64,000 bases of DNA, from contig NZ_JWLJ01000001.1 in the NCBI RefSeq assembly GCF_000813985.1, forward strand, positions 1,290,453-1,354,452, given 5' to 3'. The first letter of the stretch is position 1, and every line of letters starts with the position of its first letter. The stretch is from Ruegeria sp. ANG-R. Its GTDB lineage: Bacteria > Pseudomonadota > Alphaproteobacteria > Rhodobacterales > Rhodobacteraceae. Under the pieces are notes generated by a model. That model was not told the origin of the DNA, searched no databases, and was given only the letters and a program-made list of their open reading frames with translations. Both the position numbers and the translations under genes were made by a program. Shown here one piece after another: positions 1 to 10,713 of the stretch.

Positions 1-1102
<1,102 letters not shown>

Positions 1103-1156
1103 TTACCGACCTTTAGGGCTAACAGCTTGCTGTTTGCGCCAACAGAGCGTGCGGGC

Positions 1157-2035
1157 TCAGGCCACCGCCGTCGCACGCGCGAGCTGGCGCTCTCGTACGA
1201 AGGTATACAGACCCGACCCGATGATCAGACCGGCACCGGCCAACGTCATGCTGTCGGGGCGTTCGCCAAACATCAGCATCCCCGCCGTGATCGAGAACAC
1301 CAGCCGGGTATACCGAAACGGCGTCAACGCCGAGGCTTCGCCAATCCGCATTGCGGTGACGATGCCGTAATATCCCAAAACACCAAATCCAATGGCACCC
1401 AGATAAGGTCCGATCTGTGAAGGCTGCAACGGCGCAACAGGCTGCGCGAAAAACAGCATCAGGGCCACGCCAGCCAGAGCCACCCCGATATAAGCCTGCA
1501 ACGCGACAACCGACGAGGCCACCCGGGCATCCAACTTGCGCGTGATCAGATCGCGCGCGGCGATCGCGATGACCGAAACCAAGACAAACAGCGATTCCGG
1601 CTGGAACCCCTCGAGCCCGGGGCGAATGATCATGAGGACGCCGACAAAACCGATTCCGATGGCGCTCCAGCGGCGCCAGCCGACCTGCTCGCCCAGAAAC
1701 AGCGCCGCCCCCATTGTCACGAATAGCGGCATCGCCTGAAACACCGCGGCCACGGTCGACAGATCGACAAGCGACAAGGCGGTCACAAAGCTGAGCGCTC
1801 CGAAAGCCTCGGCCCCGGCCCGGATCAACGGCAGCGTTTTCCACGCGACAGGGTCGAAAATACGTTTACGCGTGACCAGCGACAGGATCGTAAAGACGGC
1901 CCCACAGACGAGGCCAAGAACGATCATGATCTGCCCGGTCGCAACACTGACCGAGAGATACTTGATGAACATATCCTCAAGCGCGAAGGCTGCCATCGAG
2001 CCGATGATCAGCAAAATGCCGTTTACGTTGTTCAT
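1157..2035 (-). CDS. EamA/DMT-family permease
   Basis: A 292-residue inner-membrane protein with about ten hydrophobic segments arranged as two EamA repeats, typical of the drug/metabolite transporter superfamily. The start MNNVNGILLIIGSMAAFALED at 2035 is preceded by a TGGAAA stretch. An ATG four codons upstream at 2047 (METRMNNV) is an alternative. The family exports amino acids, nucleobases or other small metabolites; the substrate cannot be read from the sequence. It lies downstream of the Fur-family gene on the same strand, with about 136 bases between, so co-transcription is possible but not shown. Confidence 0.88.
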   Translation of the reverse strand: MNNVNGILLIIGSMAAFALEDMFIKYLSVSVATGQIMIVLGLVCGAVFTILSLVTRKRIFDPVAWKTLPLIRAGAEAFGALSFVTALSLVDLSTVAAVFQAMPLFVTMGAALFLGEQVGWRRWSAIGIGFVGVLMIIRPGLEGFQPESLFVLVSVIAIAARDLITRKLDARVASSVVALQAYIGVALAGVALMLFFAQPVAPLQPSQIGPYLGAIGFGVLGYYGIVTAMRIGEASALTPFRYTRLVFSITAGMLMFGERPDSMTLAGAGLIIGSGLYTFVRERQLARATAVA

Positions 2036-2171
2036 GCGCGTTTCCATTGGAATAGGCCGATAACAGGCCGAGCCTGCCAGCACCAAAACCGCAACCACAC
2101 CGACGTCGCAAGCCGTATTGCGACATGTTCGATGAATTCCCGTGCGCTGATCAATCGCGTTTCGTGATAGG

Positions 2172-2585
2172 TCAGTCCTTTTCCAACGGTACGCCGTACA
2201 GTTCCAGCCGGTGGCCTTTGAGCCTGTACCCAAGCTTGGCTGCGATCTTCTCCTGCAGCGCCTCGATCTCGGGGTCGACGAACTCGATCACCTCACCTGA
2301 CTGCATGTCGATGAGGTGATCGTGGTGATCGCGCTCGGCATCTTCATATCGTGCGCGGCCATCACCGAATTCCAGCCGCTCAAGTATCCCGGCCTCTTCG
2401 AACAGCTTCACGGTGCGATAGACGGTGGCGATCGAAATGCCCGAATCCTCGGCCGAGGCACGGGCATAAAGCTCCTCCACATCCGGGTGATCCTCGCTCT
2501 GCTGCAGGACCTGAGCGATGGTCCGGCGCTGGCCGGTCATACGCAGGCCCTTGGCTTCGCAACGGGCGATAATCGTGTCGGACAT
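2172..2585 (-). CDS. Fur-family metalloregulator (Fur/Mur type)
   Basis: A 137-residue Fur-superfamily repressor with an N-terminal winged helix (ISIATVYRTVKLFEEAGI, residues 50-67) and a metal-binding HHDH at residues 87-90 followed by the dimerisation domain. The HHDHLI motif fits the Fur/Mur branch rather than Irr. The C-terminal CxxC pairs of Zn-type Fur are absent. In alphaproteobacteria such proteins often sense manganese (Mur) instead of iron; the sequence alone does not decide this. It starts at an ATG facing a 71-bp gap to the next gene. Confidence 0.9.
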   Translation of the reverse strand: MSDTIIARCEAKGLRMTGQRRTIAQVLQQSEDHPDVEELYARASAEDSGISIATVYRTVKLFEEAGILERLEFGDGRARYEDAERDHHDHLIDMQSGEVIEFVDPEIEALQEKIAAKLGYRLKGHRLELYGVPLEKD

Positions 2586-2656
2586 AGTGACCCCCGGAAC
2601 TGTTCGGAATTCTGTCTTAATATGTCCGCGCGCCCTACGCCACAGACGATTTCGCC

Positions 2657-3361
2657 TCAGGCCGCGCGGCGCAGGTCCGCCCAGATCGGCAAATGGTCCG
2701 AGGCGATATGCGCAGGCCGCGCGTCATGCACCCCGTGCAGGGTCGCCTCAAGCCCTTGTCCCAGCGCGATTCTGTCCAGCGCGCCCAATGGTTGCGCCGC
2801 GGGAAAACTGGGAACCGGAGGCAGAAATTGCATATCCGGGGCCAGATGATCGAGGATGGGCTGACGAGACCATTCGTTGAAATCCCCGGCCCAGACCGTA
2901 GGCATCTGCCCGAGATCAGAATCACAGCGCCGGATATGGCTGATCTGCTGCCGTCTCGATGCCGGCAAAAGCCCCAGATGCATCCCCATCACACGCAGAG
3001 GCCCGATCTGCGTATCAAACTCCACCCGCACGGCGCCCCGAGGCTCCAGCCCCGGCAATTCATGATGCCCTGTCTGGCGCACCCGAATGGCATCGCCCCG
3101 CCAGATCACCGCGTTGCCGTGCCAGCCAAGACTACCCGCGCCCCCCAGATCAACGATCTGCCACCCGGCCTCATCCAGCATGAAATGCGGCAACGCGGCT
3201 GGGCGCGGCGGCAGGCGCTTGTCGGCCTCCTGCAGCACAACAATGTCGGCCTGTATGCTGTCGATAACCTGCAAAACCCGCTGCGGCTGCCGCCGGAAAT
3301 CAAGGCCCACGCATTTCTGAATGTTGTAACTGGCAAGGCGCAGGGTCGAGCGTTTGGTCAT
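2657..3361 (-). CDS. Endonuclease/exonuclease/phosphatase-family protein
   Basis: A 234-residue member of the EEP (DNase I-like) superfamily. Family marks are RLASYNIQKCVG near the N-terminus (metal-binding Asn), VVLQEAD (metal-binding Glu), WAGDFNEW (Asp-x-Asn) and the C-terminal ASDHLPIWAD (general-base His). The start MTKRSTLRLASYNIQ at 3361 is chosen because the longer frame adds an unconserved 40 residues. No signal peptide is visible. The substrate is unknown: phosphodiester, nucleic-acid or phospholipid hydrolysis are all possible in this superfamily. Confidence 0.87.
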   Translation of the reverse strand: MTKRSTLRLASYNIQKCVGLDFRRQPQRVLQVIDSIQADIVVLQEADKRLPPRPAALPHFMLDEAGWQIVDLGGAGSLGWHGNAVIWRGDAIRVRQTGHHELPGLEPRGAVRVEFDTQIGPLRVMGMHLGLLPASRRQQISHIRRCDSDLGQMPTVWAGDFNEWSRQPILDHLAPDMQFLPPVPSFPAAQPLGALDRIALGQGLEATLHGVHDARPAHIASDHLPIWADLRRAA

Positions 3362-3425
3362 CGGTACACTTAATCTGATTTGGGCCAAGATCGCCAACTG
3401 GCCGCAAAAGTGCAAGCCAAGGCTT

Positions 3426-4028
3426 CTAGGGACAATTCTCAAACGCCGAACTATCAGGTGCCTCATCGCTCCAAATTGCACTTAGCTCCCAATCTGGTGA
3501 ATTTCCAGACGGCGGCGATACCGTCAAGCTCTGCGTATCAAGAACGCGGCACACAGCAAAGATTTCAACCCCCGACACTTCAGAGCGCACAAGACTGAGG
3601 ATTTCCGGATCGTCACGGAGGTCACCAGATAGCGCCTCAAACTGCGAATGCAGATCGGCCTCGTCGATGGCTCTTACATTGTCCCAAAGGCTGCCGACAT
3701 TGACCTCACCATTTGCCCAAACGAAGGTTCTACGGGAGGTGTCGGCGTGTCCAACTGTGCATGTCCTGCGATCCGGTCCCCTTTCGATCGTGCTAACATA
3801 GAAGGGGAATCTGGTATTCACGCGGATCGAGAGTTGCCCATTATTAAATTTGGTTCCGGCAACAATCTCATTCCAATCTTTTGAAAAAACATCACTTTGA
3901 CCCGACAAGGTCCATTGCCTGCATTCTTCAAAGGCCATTCGAACAGGTGAATTGTCTGTTTCTGAATGGGCAGCAGCCGCACAGGAAACAATCGACAACG
4001 CGGAGAATAGAAAGAGTTTCTTAAGCAT
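3426..4028 (-). CDS. Secreted hypothetical protein
   Basis: About 200 residues from the ATG at 4028 (MLKKLFLFSALSIVSCAAAA). The N-terminus is a good export signal and contains IVSC, a possible lipobox, so it may be a lipoprotein; cleavage after AAA is the alternative. The mature part has several cysteines (EECRQW, RRTCTVG, VCRVL, ENCP) that could form disulphides in the periplasm. I do not recognise the family. The DNA is visibly less G+C-rich than the neighbours, suggesting an accessory gene. It ends about 64 bases before the EEP gene on the same strand. Confidence 0.65.
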   Translation of the reverse strand: MLKKLFLFSALSIVSCAAAAHSETDNSPVRMAFEECRQWTLSGQSDVFSKDWNEIVAGTKFNNGQLSIRVNTRFPFYVSTIERGPDRRTCTVGHADTSRRTFVWANGEVNVGSLWDNVRAIDEADLHSQFEALSGDLRDDPEILSLVRSEVSGVEIFAVCRVLDTQSLTVSPPSGNSPDWELSAIWSDEAPDSSAFENCP

Positions 4029-4291
4029 CCCAGGAACTTGATCCATCTGGTTAGAGCCTGAAAGGCTATTAACTATGAATTGTTTTACCGACAATTATTC
4101 AATTTTAAAGCATGAACTTGCAGCTAATTTGCATTCCGATTGGTGCTGGTGCTGGCAAACAAAACACCTTTGGTCGCAGCTCACCTGGAAAGAAAAAACA
4201 CGCTACTGACAAGGCATAGGGCTTATTGGCGATAAGGGCCACTTTTACAGCCATGTTCACAAGGTGCGTGCACCCAACTAGGATTGTTGAC

Positions 4292-4646
4292 ATGGACGTG
4301 CGCAAGGGTTTCTTCTGCGCTGCTTACAACCTGTACGACACCGCACCTCTGGACCAATACACGCTTGACCGAATTGAGGTTCGTCTGGGTTGGTTCCGTG
4401 AAAACCCCGAGATTCCCTGTCGGTTCAATCGAACAAGATCCAAGGGTGCATTTCAGCGCAATACGAAAGGTTCCAGCCCGAGGTAAAAGAGGTTTTCGGC
4501 AAGTCTCATAAATCGGTCGCCGAGCTAAGAGAAATCGGATACGAGATCGAGACCCTCCGATCTGACCGGATCGGCTATTTCATCTATGAAGTTGCCAATC
4601 AGGTGATCGCAATATCTTTTGCTGACACACCCCAGTATTTCGGAGA
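4292..4646 (+). pseudogene. Frameshifted conserved hypothetical gene
   Basis: From the ATG at 4292 one frame encodes MDVRKGFFCAAYNLYDTAPL, continues through RFNRTRSKGAFQRNTKG and stops at 4484-4486. From about 4444 a second frame carries the rest: FQPEVKEVFGKSHKSVAELREI, then RSDRIGYFIYEVANQVIA and FADT. The joint resembles a widespread uncharacterised family in which I recall a TKGISWF stretch where this copy jumps from TKG to FQP. A small deletion near 4466-4475 explains this. The original stop is unclear: the second frame stays open to 4782, into selO on the other strand. A sequencing error is the alternative. Confidence 0.6.
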
Positions 4647-4692
4647 CCTGAAACTTTCAAAGTTTCAGGGCCGGTTTCTTTCAAGAAACCGG
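4647..4692. repeat. Two tandem perfect hairpins between convergent genes
   Basis: Two adjacent perfect inverted repeats. The first has 11-bp arms around a single base (4647-4657 and 4659-4669, CCTGAAACTTT). The second has 10-bp arms around two bases (4671-4680 and 4683-4692, CCGGTTTCTT). They sit between the pseudogene and the 3' end of selO, where transcription converges. A bidirectional terminator is the simplest reading, but neither stem has a strong T-run. Confidence 0.7.
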
Positions 4693-4706
4693 TCGTCGCA
4701 CACCCC

Positions 4707-6125
4707 TTACGTCCCGCAAAACGTCGCACGCACGACCTCGCTCTCTGTCGGGGGCCGCTGCAGGTCGGCCGCGTCCGGCTGATCTTCGTAAGGCCGTGAC
4801 AGCACGTCATTCAGACGATGGAACGGCGCATAGTCTCCTTGCACCGCAGCCTGAATCATCTGCTCAACCCTATGATTGCGCGGAATGAAAGCCGGGTTTG
4901 TGGCAGCCATCACCTCTGCGGGCGATTCCTCGCGCGTCAGCCGTGTCTGCCATCCTTTGGACCATTCCTCATAGGCCGTCGGGTCGGTAAACTGATCCCG
5001 CGCGCGGTCGCTGCCCAGCGCCCGGAACGTGTTGGTGAAATCCGCCTGATTCTGCGCCATACGTGTCAGCAGATCCGAGATCATCTCCAGATCGTCCTCC
5101 TCGGCCCGGATCAATCCGATCTTGGCCCTGAACCGTTCCAGCCACTGCTCCTGCATCAGCGCGGGCATGGCATGGACGATCTCGGTGGCCTCTTCTACGG
5201 CGGCATCCTTGTCCTCGAACTGCTGAATCAGGGCGGTCGCCAGCTGCGCAAGGTTCCACACCGCGATCTCGGGCTGGTTGGAGTACGCATACCGGCCCAT
5301 CCGGTCGATCGAACTGTAGACCGTATTCGGGTGATAGCTGTCCATGAAGGCGCAAGGGCCGTAATCGATGGTCTCACCCGCGATCGAGCTGTTGTCGGTA
5401 TTCATGACCCCGTGAATGAAACCTACGCTCATCCATTGGGCGATCAGCTGTGCTTGCGCATCCCGGACCGCGCGCAGCAAGCCCATTGGCCCGCCCGCCT
5501 CGGGATAGTGACGCTGAATGGCATAGTCCGTCAGTTGGCGAAGGTTCTCTAACTGCCCGCGCGCCGCAAATACCTGGAAGGTGCCCACCCGCAGATGGCT
5601 CCGGGCCACGCGGGTCAATACCGCGCCGGGCATCGGGCCTTCGCGCAGTACGACCTCTCCGGTCTCAACCGCAGCCAGAGCCCGCGTGGTGGGGATGCCC
5701 AGCGCCTGCATCGCCTCGGAAACGACGTACTCGCGCAGCACGGGCCCCAACCAGGCGCGCCCGTCGCCCTGCCGCGAAAACGGGGTCTGCCCCGAGCCTT
5801 TCAGCTGGATGTCCCGCCGGATACCGTCCGTGCCGACAGTCTCGCCCAGCAGAACCGCACGTCCGTCGCCAAGCTGCGGGTTATAGGTGCCAAACTGATG
5901 CCCTGAATAGAGTTGCGCCAACGGCTGCGCGCCGTCAGGCACGGTATTGCCCGCAAAAGCCTGCGCCATCTCTTCCAAGTCACCGGGCGAAATCCGCAGC
6001 AGCCGGGCCAGATCGGCGTTGAACGCAACCAAACTCGGAGCGCGCACGGGTACAGGCGCCTGCCGCGCAAAGAACGTATCCGGCAGGCGTGCATAACTGT
6101 TGTCAAACGGGATCATCAGGGTCAT
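4707..6125 (-). CDS. selO: Protein adenylyltransferase SelO (YdiU)
   Basis: A 472-residue SelO/YdiU pseudokinase-fold enzyme that transfers AMP from ATP to Ser/Thr/Tyr of proteins. Family marks are the N-terminal [13 protein letters not shown], the [20 protein letters not shown] block, [20 protein letters not shown] (nucleotide-binding region), [20 protein letters not shown] (metal site, DYGP) and [12 protein letters not shown] near the C-terminus. The start is the ATG at 6125 (MTLMIPFDN); MIPFDN at 6116 is also possible. Length is near the family norm. The human homologue carries a C-terminal selenocysteine, and this protein ends ATFCGT with a cysteine near the end. Divergent from the cupin gene. 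Confidence 0.94.
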   Translation of the reverse strand: MTLMIPFDNSYARLPDTFFARQAPVPVRAPSLVAFNADLARLLRISPGDLEEMAQAFAGNTVPDGAQPLAQLYSGHQFGTYNPQLGDGRAVLLGETVGTDGIRRDIQLKGSGQTPFSRQGDGRAWLGPVLREYVVSEAMQALGIPTTRALAAVETGEVVLREGPMPGAVLTRVARSHLRVGTFQVFAARGQLENLRQLTDYAIQRHYPEAGGPMGLLRAVRDAQAQLIAQWMSVGFIHGVMNTDNSSIAGETIDYGPCAFMDSYHPNTVYSSIDRMGRYAYSNQPEIAVWNLAQLATALIQQFEDKDAAVEEATEIVHAMPALMQEQWLERFRAKIGLIRAEEDDLEMISDLLTRMAQNQADFTNTFRALGSDRARDQFTDPTAYEEWSKGWQTRLTREESPAEVMAATNPAFIPRNHRVEQMIQAAVQGDYAPFHRLNDVLSRPYEDQPDAADLQRPPTESEVVRATFCGT

Positions 6126-6211
6126 GCGGCAAACATATGCCCTGCATACACAATTGCCATAGCAGATCGTGCGCCACCGTGCATAATATGCGCAATCCGA
6201 TTGGGGCCTCC

Positions 6212-6631
6212 ATGACCGCACAAGACATCATCAAGCATCTGAACCTGCAACAACACCCCGAAGGCGGCTGGTTCAAGGAAACCTGGCGCGCCGACAATCC
6301 CGGCCGCGCCACCGGCACATGCATCTATTTCCTCCTGGCCGAGGGAGAGCGCAGCCACTGGCACAAGGTCGACGCCACCGAGATCTGGCTATACCATTCC
6401 GGTGCCCCTCTGGTTCTGTCTCTCAGCGCGACCGACGAGGGACCTGCCGACCACCATATGCTGACGCCTGACCTCAACCAAGGCGCGCCACAGATCATTG
6501 TGCCCAAAGGCCACTGGCAGGCGGCCCGCAGCGCCGAAGATTATACTCTGGTCAGTTGCACCGTGTCGCCGGGATTCGAGTTTGCGGGGTTCGAACTGGC
6601 GCCCCCCGCTTTCGATATCCCGAGCAGGTAA
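6212..6631 (+). CDS. Cupin-fold protein of the DUF985 family
   Basis: A 139-residue protein with the DUF985/cupin_5 signature: [17 protein letters not shown] at the N-terminus, [22 protein letters not shown] carrying the candidate metal-binding His and Glu residues, VPKGHWQAA, then [14 protein letters not shown]. Function is not established for the family; the fold suggests a small-molecule or metal-binding enzyme. The start is taken at the ATG 6212 (MTAQDIIKH). An in-frame ATG at 6188 lengthens it by eight residues. It is followed after four bases by the desaturase gene, so the two are probably co-transcribed. Confidence 0.85.
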   Translation: MTAQDIIKHLNLQQHPEGGWFKETWRADNPGRATGTCIYFLLAEGERSHWHKVDATEIWLYHSGAPLVLSLSATDEGPADHHMLTPDLNQGAPQIIVPKGHWQAARSAEDYTLVSCTVSPGFEFAGFELAPPAFDIPSR

Positions 6632-6635
6632 TCAC

Positions 6636-7526
6636 ATGGATCATCGCACCCTGATCGCATCGATCCCGCCCGAGACCAAGGACGAGCTGCAGCAGCGCTC
6701 TGACATCGCGGGCCTCAAACATCTTGCGATCTATATCGGCGCCCTGACGGCAACCAGCACCGGGATTGTCCTGCAAATCCCGCTGTGGCCGCTGCTGATC
6801 CTGCCACAGGGCCTCTTGCTGGTCTTCCTGTTTACGCTCAGCCACGAATGCACGCACAAGACGCCGTTCAGATCCGGTTGGATAAACGAAGCTGTCGGTC
6901 ACCTCGTCTCAGTTCCCATCTGCCTGCCGTTCACTTGGTTTCGTTATTTTCACCTCGCCCACCACAAATGGACGAACCACCCGACCAAAGACCCGGAACT
7001 TGACGGCAAACCGCGCCCCGACAACTGGCGTAGTCTGGCGGTCTATCTCAGCGGCTGGCCCTATTGGGCGGGGATGGCACGCGTACTGGTGAACAACGCC
7101 CGCGGACGGAACGGCGCGGCCTACCTGCCAGCCCGCCAGCACCGCGCAATCCGGCTCGAAGCTTGTATACTATCTGCATTGTATCTGATGGCCGGACTAA
7201 GCCTGTTTTTCACACCCTTGATGTTCTGGATCTGGCTGCTGCCAGCCCTCTTAGGCCAACCGTTCCTGCGCCTCTACCTGCTTGCTGAACACGGCCTCTG
7301 CCCGCCGGTGGCCAATATGCTCGAGAACTCCCGCACGACCTTTACCAACCGACTGATCCGGTTTCTGGCCTGGAACATGCCCTTTCATGCAGAGCACCAC
7401 GCCTTTCCGAACGTGCCCTTTCACCAGCTCCCGGCCTTCCACCACTGGACACAGGCCCACCTGAAATCCACCTCAGACGGCTATACCCGCTTCACGGCGG
7501 ATTACACCCGCGCAATTCATCGCTGA
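6636..7526 (+). CDS. Membrane fatty acid desaturase-family protein
   Basis: A 296-residue integral membrane di-iron enzyme. The three histidine boxes are intact: HECTH at residues 70-74, HLAHH at 106-110 and HAEHH near residue 252. They are separated by hydrophobic pairs as in the acyl-lipid desaturase/hydroxylase superfamily. It would use O2 and electrons to desaturate or hydroxylate a lipid or related hydrophobic substrate, which cannot be specified from sequence. The start is the ATG at 6636 (MDHRTLIASIP), directly after the cupin gene. Confidence 0.9.
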   Translation: MDHRTLIASIPPETKDELQQRSDIAGLKHLAIYIGALTATSTGIVLQIPLWPLLILPQGLLLVFLFTLSHECTHKTPFRSGWINEAVGHLVSVPICLPFTWFRYFHLAHHKWTNHPTKDPELDGKPRPDNWRSLAVYLSGWPYWAGMARVLVNNARGRNGAAYLPARQHRAIRLEACILSALYLMAGLSLFFTPLMFWIWLLPALLGQPFLRLYLLAEHGLCPPVANMLENSRTTFTNRLIRFLAWNMPFHAEHHAFPNVPFHQLPAFHHWTQAHLKSTSDGYTRFTADYTRAIHR

Positions 7527-7533
7527 CTCCGCG

Positions 7534-7593
7534 GCTTCATCTGGCCCCAAATATCCCGGGGGAGTCGCGCAGCGGCGGGGGCAGCGCCCCCTA
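7534..7593 (-). repeat. Stop-proximal hairpin plus GCCAGATGAAG element, copy 1
   Basis: Read on the minus strand, the anmK stop is followed at once by a GGGGGC/GCCCCC hairpin, a C-rich spacer, then CCCCCGGGATATTTGGGG and GCCAGATGAAG (ending at 7534). The same arrangement recurs at 40461-40513, 40625-40676 and 49107-49164. Its place directly after a stop codon suggests a transcription terminator or mRNA 3'-end signal. Confidence 0.75.
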
Positions 7594-8718
7594 CCCGCTG
7601 ATCACAGCACCCCGCGCCGGCGACGAGACAACACCACCCCCTACCAGCGCGCTGACCCCGGTCGTGCCCGGGCATGAGGTCGGCAAGCCCCGCGCCACCC
7701 GAACGGCAAGATAGGCAAAAGCCTGCGCTTCAAGCATATCGCCATTCAATCCGACCGCCTCGACCGGTTCTACCGGACAATCCAGCGAAACGCGAAGCAT
7801 CTCCATCAGTACCGGGTTATGACGCCCGCCACCGGTGACCAGAACGCGGGCCGGTGGTTTCGGGCAATGCTCCATCCCCTGCACCACACCGGCGGCGCAC
7901 ATTCCCGTCAGCGTCGCGACTGCATCAGCGTCGCCAAGCTCCTTCACCAGACCGATCATCTCGGCAAAGTCATTCCGGTCCAAAGACTTGGGCGGCATTC
8001 GGTTAAAATACGGCTCGGCCAGAAAAAGCTCCAGCGCGCCGGTCTCAACGGTGCCGTCGCGGGCAAGCGTCCCGTCCCGATCCATCGGCAGACCCAACCG
8101 CGCCTGCACCAGATCATCCACCGGAGCGTTGGCAGGACCGGTGTCGAATGCCAGCAACGCTCCGGGCGCTTCGGGTCCGTCAAACGACGGATCAACATAG
8201 GTCAGATTGCCGACCCCACCGAGATTGAGGAAACACAATGGCTCCTGCGCCCCGATCCATTTGGCACAGGCGAAATGAAAGAACGGGGCCAGAGGCGCGC
8301 CCTCGCCGCCCAGCGCCACATCATCACTGCGGAAATCCCAGACCACCGAAACGCCCAGCGCCTGCGACAGGCCGAGCCCATCCCCCACCTGCAAGGTGCC
8401 GCGCCCGCGCGGCTCATGCGCCAGCGTCTGCCCATGGAACCCAATGAGGTCCACGCCTTCGAACTCCGCCAGCGCCTCGGCATGGGCACGGGTTATCAGA
8501 TCATGCGCCGCCTCGACCTCCGGCCCGTGCCATTGGCCCAACGCGGCGCGCAACACGTTCCGCTCACTGTCGGAAAACGCGCGATACCCGCAGTCCCCAA
8601 AACCAAGAATGCGCTGACCGTCGGTTTCGACCACAGCCGCATCCACCCCGTCCAGCGAGGTGCCGGACATCGCCCCAAGGGCCATCAGGGGTCCCGTCTT
8701 TCCAGTGATCCGGCTCAC
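7591..8718 (-). CDS. anmK: Anhydro-N-acetylmuramic acid kinase
   Basis: A 375-residue kinase of peptidoglycan recycling: it opens and phosphorylates 1,6-anhydro-MurNAc to MurNAc-6-phosphate. The N-terminal [19 protein letters not shown] is the family signature and ATP-binding region. [37 protein letters not shown] and VTGGGRHNP follow in the expected order, and the length is typical. It is divergent from tyrS. nagZ, acting earlier in the same recycling route, lies elsewhere in the window at 34353-35360. Confidence 0.95.
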   Translation of the reverse strand: MSRITGKTGPLMALGAMSGTSLDGVDAAVVETDGQRILGFGDCGYRAFSDSERNVLRAALGQWHGPEVEAAHDLITRAHAEALAEFEGVDLIGFHGQTLAHEPRGRGTLQVGDGLGLSQALGVSVVWDFRSDDVALGGEGAPLAPFFHFACAKWIGAQEPLCFLNLGGVGNLTYVDPSFDGPEAPGALLAFDTGPANAPVDDLVQARLGLPMDRDGTLARDGTVETGALELFLAEPYFNRMPPKSLDRNDFAEMIGLVKELGDADAVATLTGMCAAGVVQGMEHCPKPPARVLVTGGGRHNPVLMEMLRVSLDCPVEPVEAVGLNGDMLEAQAFAYLAVRVARGLPTSCPGTTGVSALVGGGVVSSPARGAVISG

Positions 8719-9043
8719 GCATCTCTCCTGCTCTTATGGCGTTGGGTTGCCTCAGCCCGGGCGAGCGCACTCAACCTGACGATGCAACTTGCTCAACCTG
8801 CCTCCAGAGCCAAGCCAGTGGCAAGACGTCCGATCATCGATCCGTGGATTTTTCGCCGTTGGGTCACAGGATCGACACGCTTAACCACGCCCCAAACGCC
8901 GTTTCTGCGTTTTCTCTGTCTCGCTCTTGGCGCGCCCACCTTCGTCACCGGACTGCTGCTCCCCGTTGTCGGCACTGCGCGCCTGACCGCTGAAATCTTT
9001 ACCTCTCTCCTTGTAGATCGAGTAACCTGCGCCAAGCTGCCGG
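8719..9043. other. Intergenic stretch without a recognisable gene
   Basis: About 325 bases between the anmK start and a small possible membrane-protein ORF. Open frames exist on both strands, but none has a recognisable domain, a good ribosome binding site or a plausible composition. It presumably contains the anmK promoter. Confidence 0.5.
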
Positions 9044-9232
9044 GTGTATAGTGCAAACATCCTGACCGGTGCGATCCTGTCGATTGTCGCCTTATTCGCC
9101 ACCAAGCCGCCGCAACTGATGGTCGTTCTGCTGTTCCTGACCACGGCGCTGATTTTCACGCTGATGCGATATGCCCAGAACGCCTGGTTCTACGTGTCGG
9201 TGATTCTGCTTCTTTCGCTGGGCGGCATTTGA
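9044..9232 (+). CDS. Possible small membrane protein
   Basis: A 62-residue frame with GTG start encodes ILTGAILSIVALFA, then LMVVLLFLTTALIFTLM and FYVSVILLLSLGGI, giving two or three hydrophobic helices. No ribosome binding site is obvious. I do not recognise the family. The hydrophobic pattern over its whole length favours a real gene, but a chance frame cannot be excluded. Confidence 0.4.
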   Translation: MYSANILTGAILSIVALFATKPPQLMVVLLFLTTALIFTLMRYAQNAWFYVSVILLLSLGGI

Positions 9233-9314
9233 ACGGCAATGACGTCATCCACAGGTGTGACCCGTATCTCATCCGGATGACCAATAAAGACGAGCGTCTC
9301 TAAAGCCGATGCAA

Positions 9315-9377
9315 CAGGCACCTGTAAAACGCACCCGGAAAAAAAGCGGCGCAATTCCGGGAAAAGGTGCCTTTTCC
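9315..9377 (+). promoter_or_regulatory. Mutually exclusive hairpins upstream of tyrS
   Basis: An 8-bp outer stem (AGGCACCT 9316-9323 with AGGTGCCT 9365-9372) encloses a 7-bp inner stem (CCCGGAA 9334-9340 with TTCCGGG 9355-9361). A competing perfect hairpin (GGAAAAGG 9360-9367 with CCTTTTCC 9370-9377) and a small one (CAGG/CCTG 9315-9324) use the same bases. A possible -10 (TATACA, 9395-9400) lies downstream, so this could be either a leader or a region upstream of the promoter. Confidence 0.4.
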
Positions 9378-9430
9378 TTACCCATTCCGCCGCCTATACA
9401 GTGCCCCGCAACATCAACCCGAGGCATATC

Positions 9431-10675
9431 ATGACCTACCACCCCAAATCGGATTTCATCGCCACGATGATCGAGCGCGGCTTTCTCGCCGACTGCACCG
9501 ATTATCAGGGCCTTGACGACGCGCTGATCTCTGGGGTGCAGACGGCTTATATCGGCTATGACGCCACGGCGCAGTCGCTGCACGTGGGTCACCTGATGAA
9601 CATCATGGTGCTGCGCTGGCTGCAAAAAACCGGTCACAAGCCGATCACTCTGATGGGTGGCGGCACAACCAAGGTGGGCGATCCGTCATTCCGCTCGGAC
9701 GAACGCCCCCTGCTGGGACCTGAACAGATCGACGCCAATATTGCGGGCATGAAGCAGGTGTTCTCGAAATACCTGTCCTATGACGACAGCGAGACCGGCG
9801 CGCTGATGCTGAATAATGCCGAATGGCTGGACAGCCTGAACTACCTCGATTTCCTACGCGATATCGGGCGGCATTTCTCGGTCAACCGGATGCTGAGCTT
9901 TGAATCCGTGAAATCGCGGCTGGATCGTGAACAGTCGCTGAGCTTCCTCGAATTCAACTACATGATCCTGCAGGCCTATGACTTCTTGGAACTGAACCGC
10001 CGTTATGGCTGTGTTCTGCAGATGGGCGGCTCGGACCAGTGGGGCAACATCGTCAACGGTATCGACCTGACCCGCCGCGTGCTGGACCACGAAATCTACG
10101 GCCTGACCACACCCCTGCTGACCACCAGCGATGGCCGCAAGATGGGCAAATCGCAAGGCGGAGCCGTCTGGCTGAACGGCGACATGCTGTCGCCTTATGA
10201 GTTCTGGCAATTCTGGCGCAACACCACCGACGCCGATGTGGGCCGGTTCCTGAAAATCTTCACCGAACTGCCTGTCGACGAATGCGACCGCATGGGCGCG
10301 CTGCAAGGGTCTGAGATCAACGAGGCCAAGGTGCGCCTCGCGAACGAAGTCACGACCCTGCTGCACGGGGCCGACGCGGCTGCAACCGCCGAGGCGACCG
10401 CCCGCGAAGTGTTCGAAAAAGGCGGCGTTGGCGGAGACCTCCCGACCCTGACCCTCAGCGCCGCTGATCTGCCCGCCTCGATCGTGCAACTGATCGTCAA
10501 ATCCGGCCTCGCCAAATCCGGCAAAGAGGCCAAACGCCTGATCGCCGAAAACGGCGCCAAGCTGGATGATGCTCCGCTGACCGACGCGGGCCTGATGATC
10601 GACGCGGGCGCGCTGTCCTCACCAATCAAACTGAGCGCGGGTAAGAAACGCCATGCGCTGGTGCAATTGGGCTGA
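9431..10675 (+). CDS. tyrS: Tyrosyl-tRNA synthetase
   Basis: A 414-residue class I aminoacyl-tRNA synthetase that charges tRNA-Tyr. The HIGH-like HVGH is at residues 51-54, and the KMSKS-like KMGKS at 237-241. GGSDQWGNI and the tyrosine pocket [10 protein letters not shown]-type segment (here [11 protein letters not shown]) are present. The C-terminus carries an S4 RNA-binding domain ([20 protein letters not shown]). The start is the ATG at 9431 (MTYHPKSDF) rather than the longer frame. Length is normal. Confidence 0.97.
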   Translation: MTYHPKSDFIATMIERGFLADCTDYQGLDDALISGVQTAYIGYDATAQSLHVGHLMNIMVLRWLQKTGHKPITLMGGGTTKVGDPSFRSDERPLLGPEQIDANIAGMKQVFSKYLSYDDSETGALMLNNAEWLDSLNYLDFLRDIGRHFSVNRMLSFESVKSRLDREQSLSFLEFNYMILQAYDFLELNRRYGCVLQMGGSDQWGNIVNGIDLTRRVLDHEIYGLTTPLLTTSDGRKMGKSQGGAVWLNGDMLSPYEFWQFWRNTTDADVGRFLKIFTELPVDECDRMGALQGSEINEAKVRLANEVTTLLHGADAAATAEATAREVFEKGGVGGDLPTLTLSAADLPASIVQLIVKSGLAKSGKEAKRLIAENGAKLDDAPLTDAGLMIDAGALSSPIKLSAGKKRHALVQLG

Positions 10676-10713
10676 TACAATCGGATGGCTGCTTTTTGGG
10701 CGCGAGTTCAATA

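Noticed and set aside
4105-4305. 66-residue minus-strand frame in the gap before the pseudogene
   Set aside because: No ribosome binding site, no domain and it overlaps the pseudogene start.
7819-9051. 410-residue open frame on the plus strand
   Set aside because: It runs antisense to anmK, has no family features and is Arg/Gln/His-rich, as expected from the complementary strand of GC-rich codons.
9315-9430. T-box riboswitch upstream of tyrS
   Set aside because: No T-box sequence (TGGNACC) or specifier loop, and T-boxes are not expected in alphaproteobacteria.
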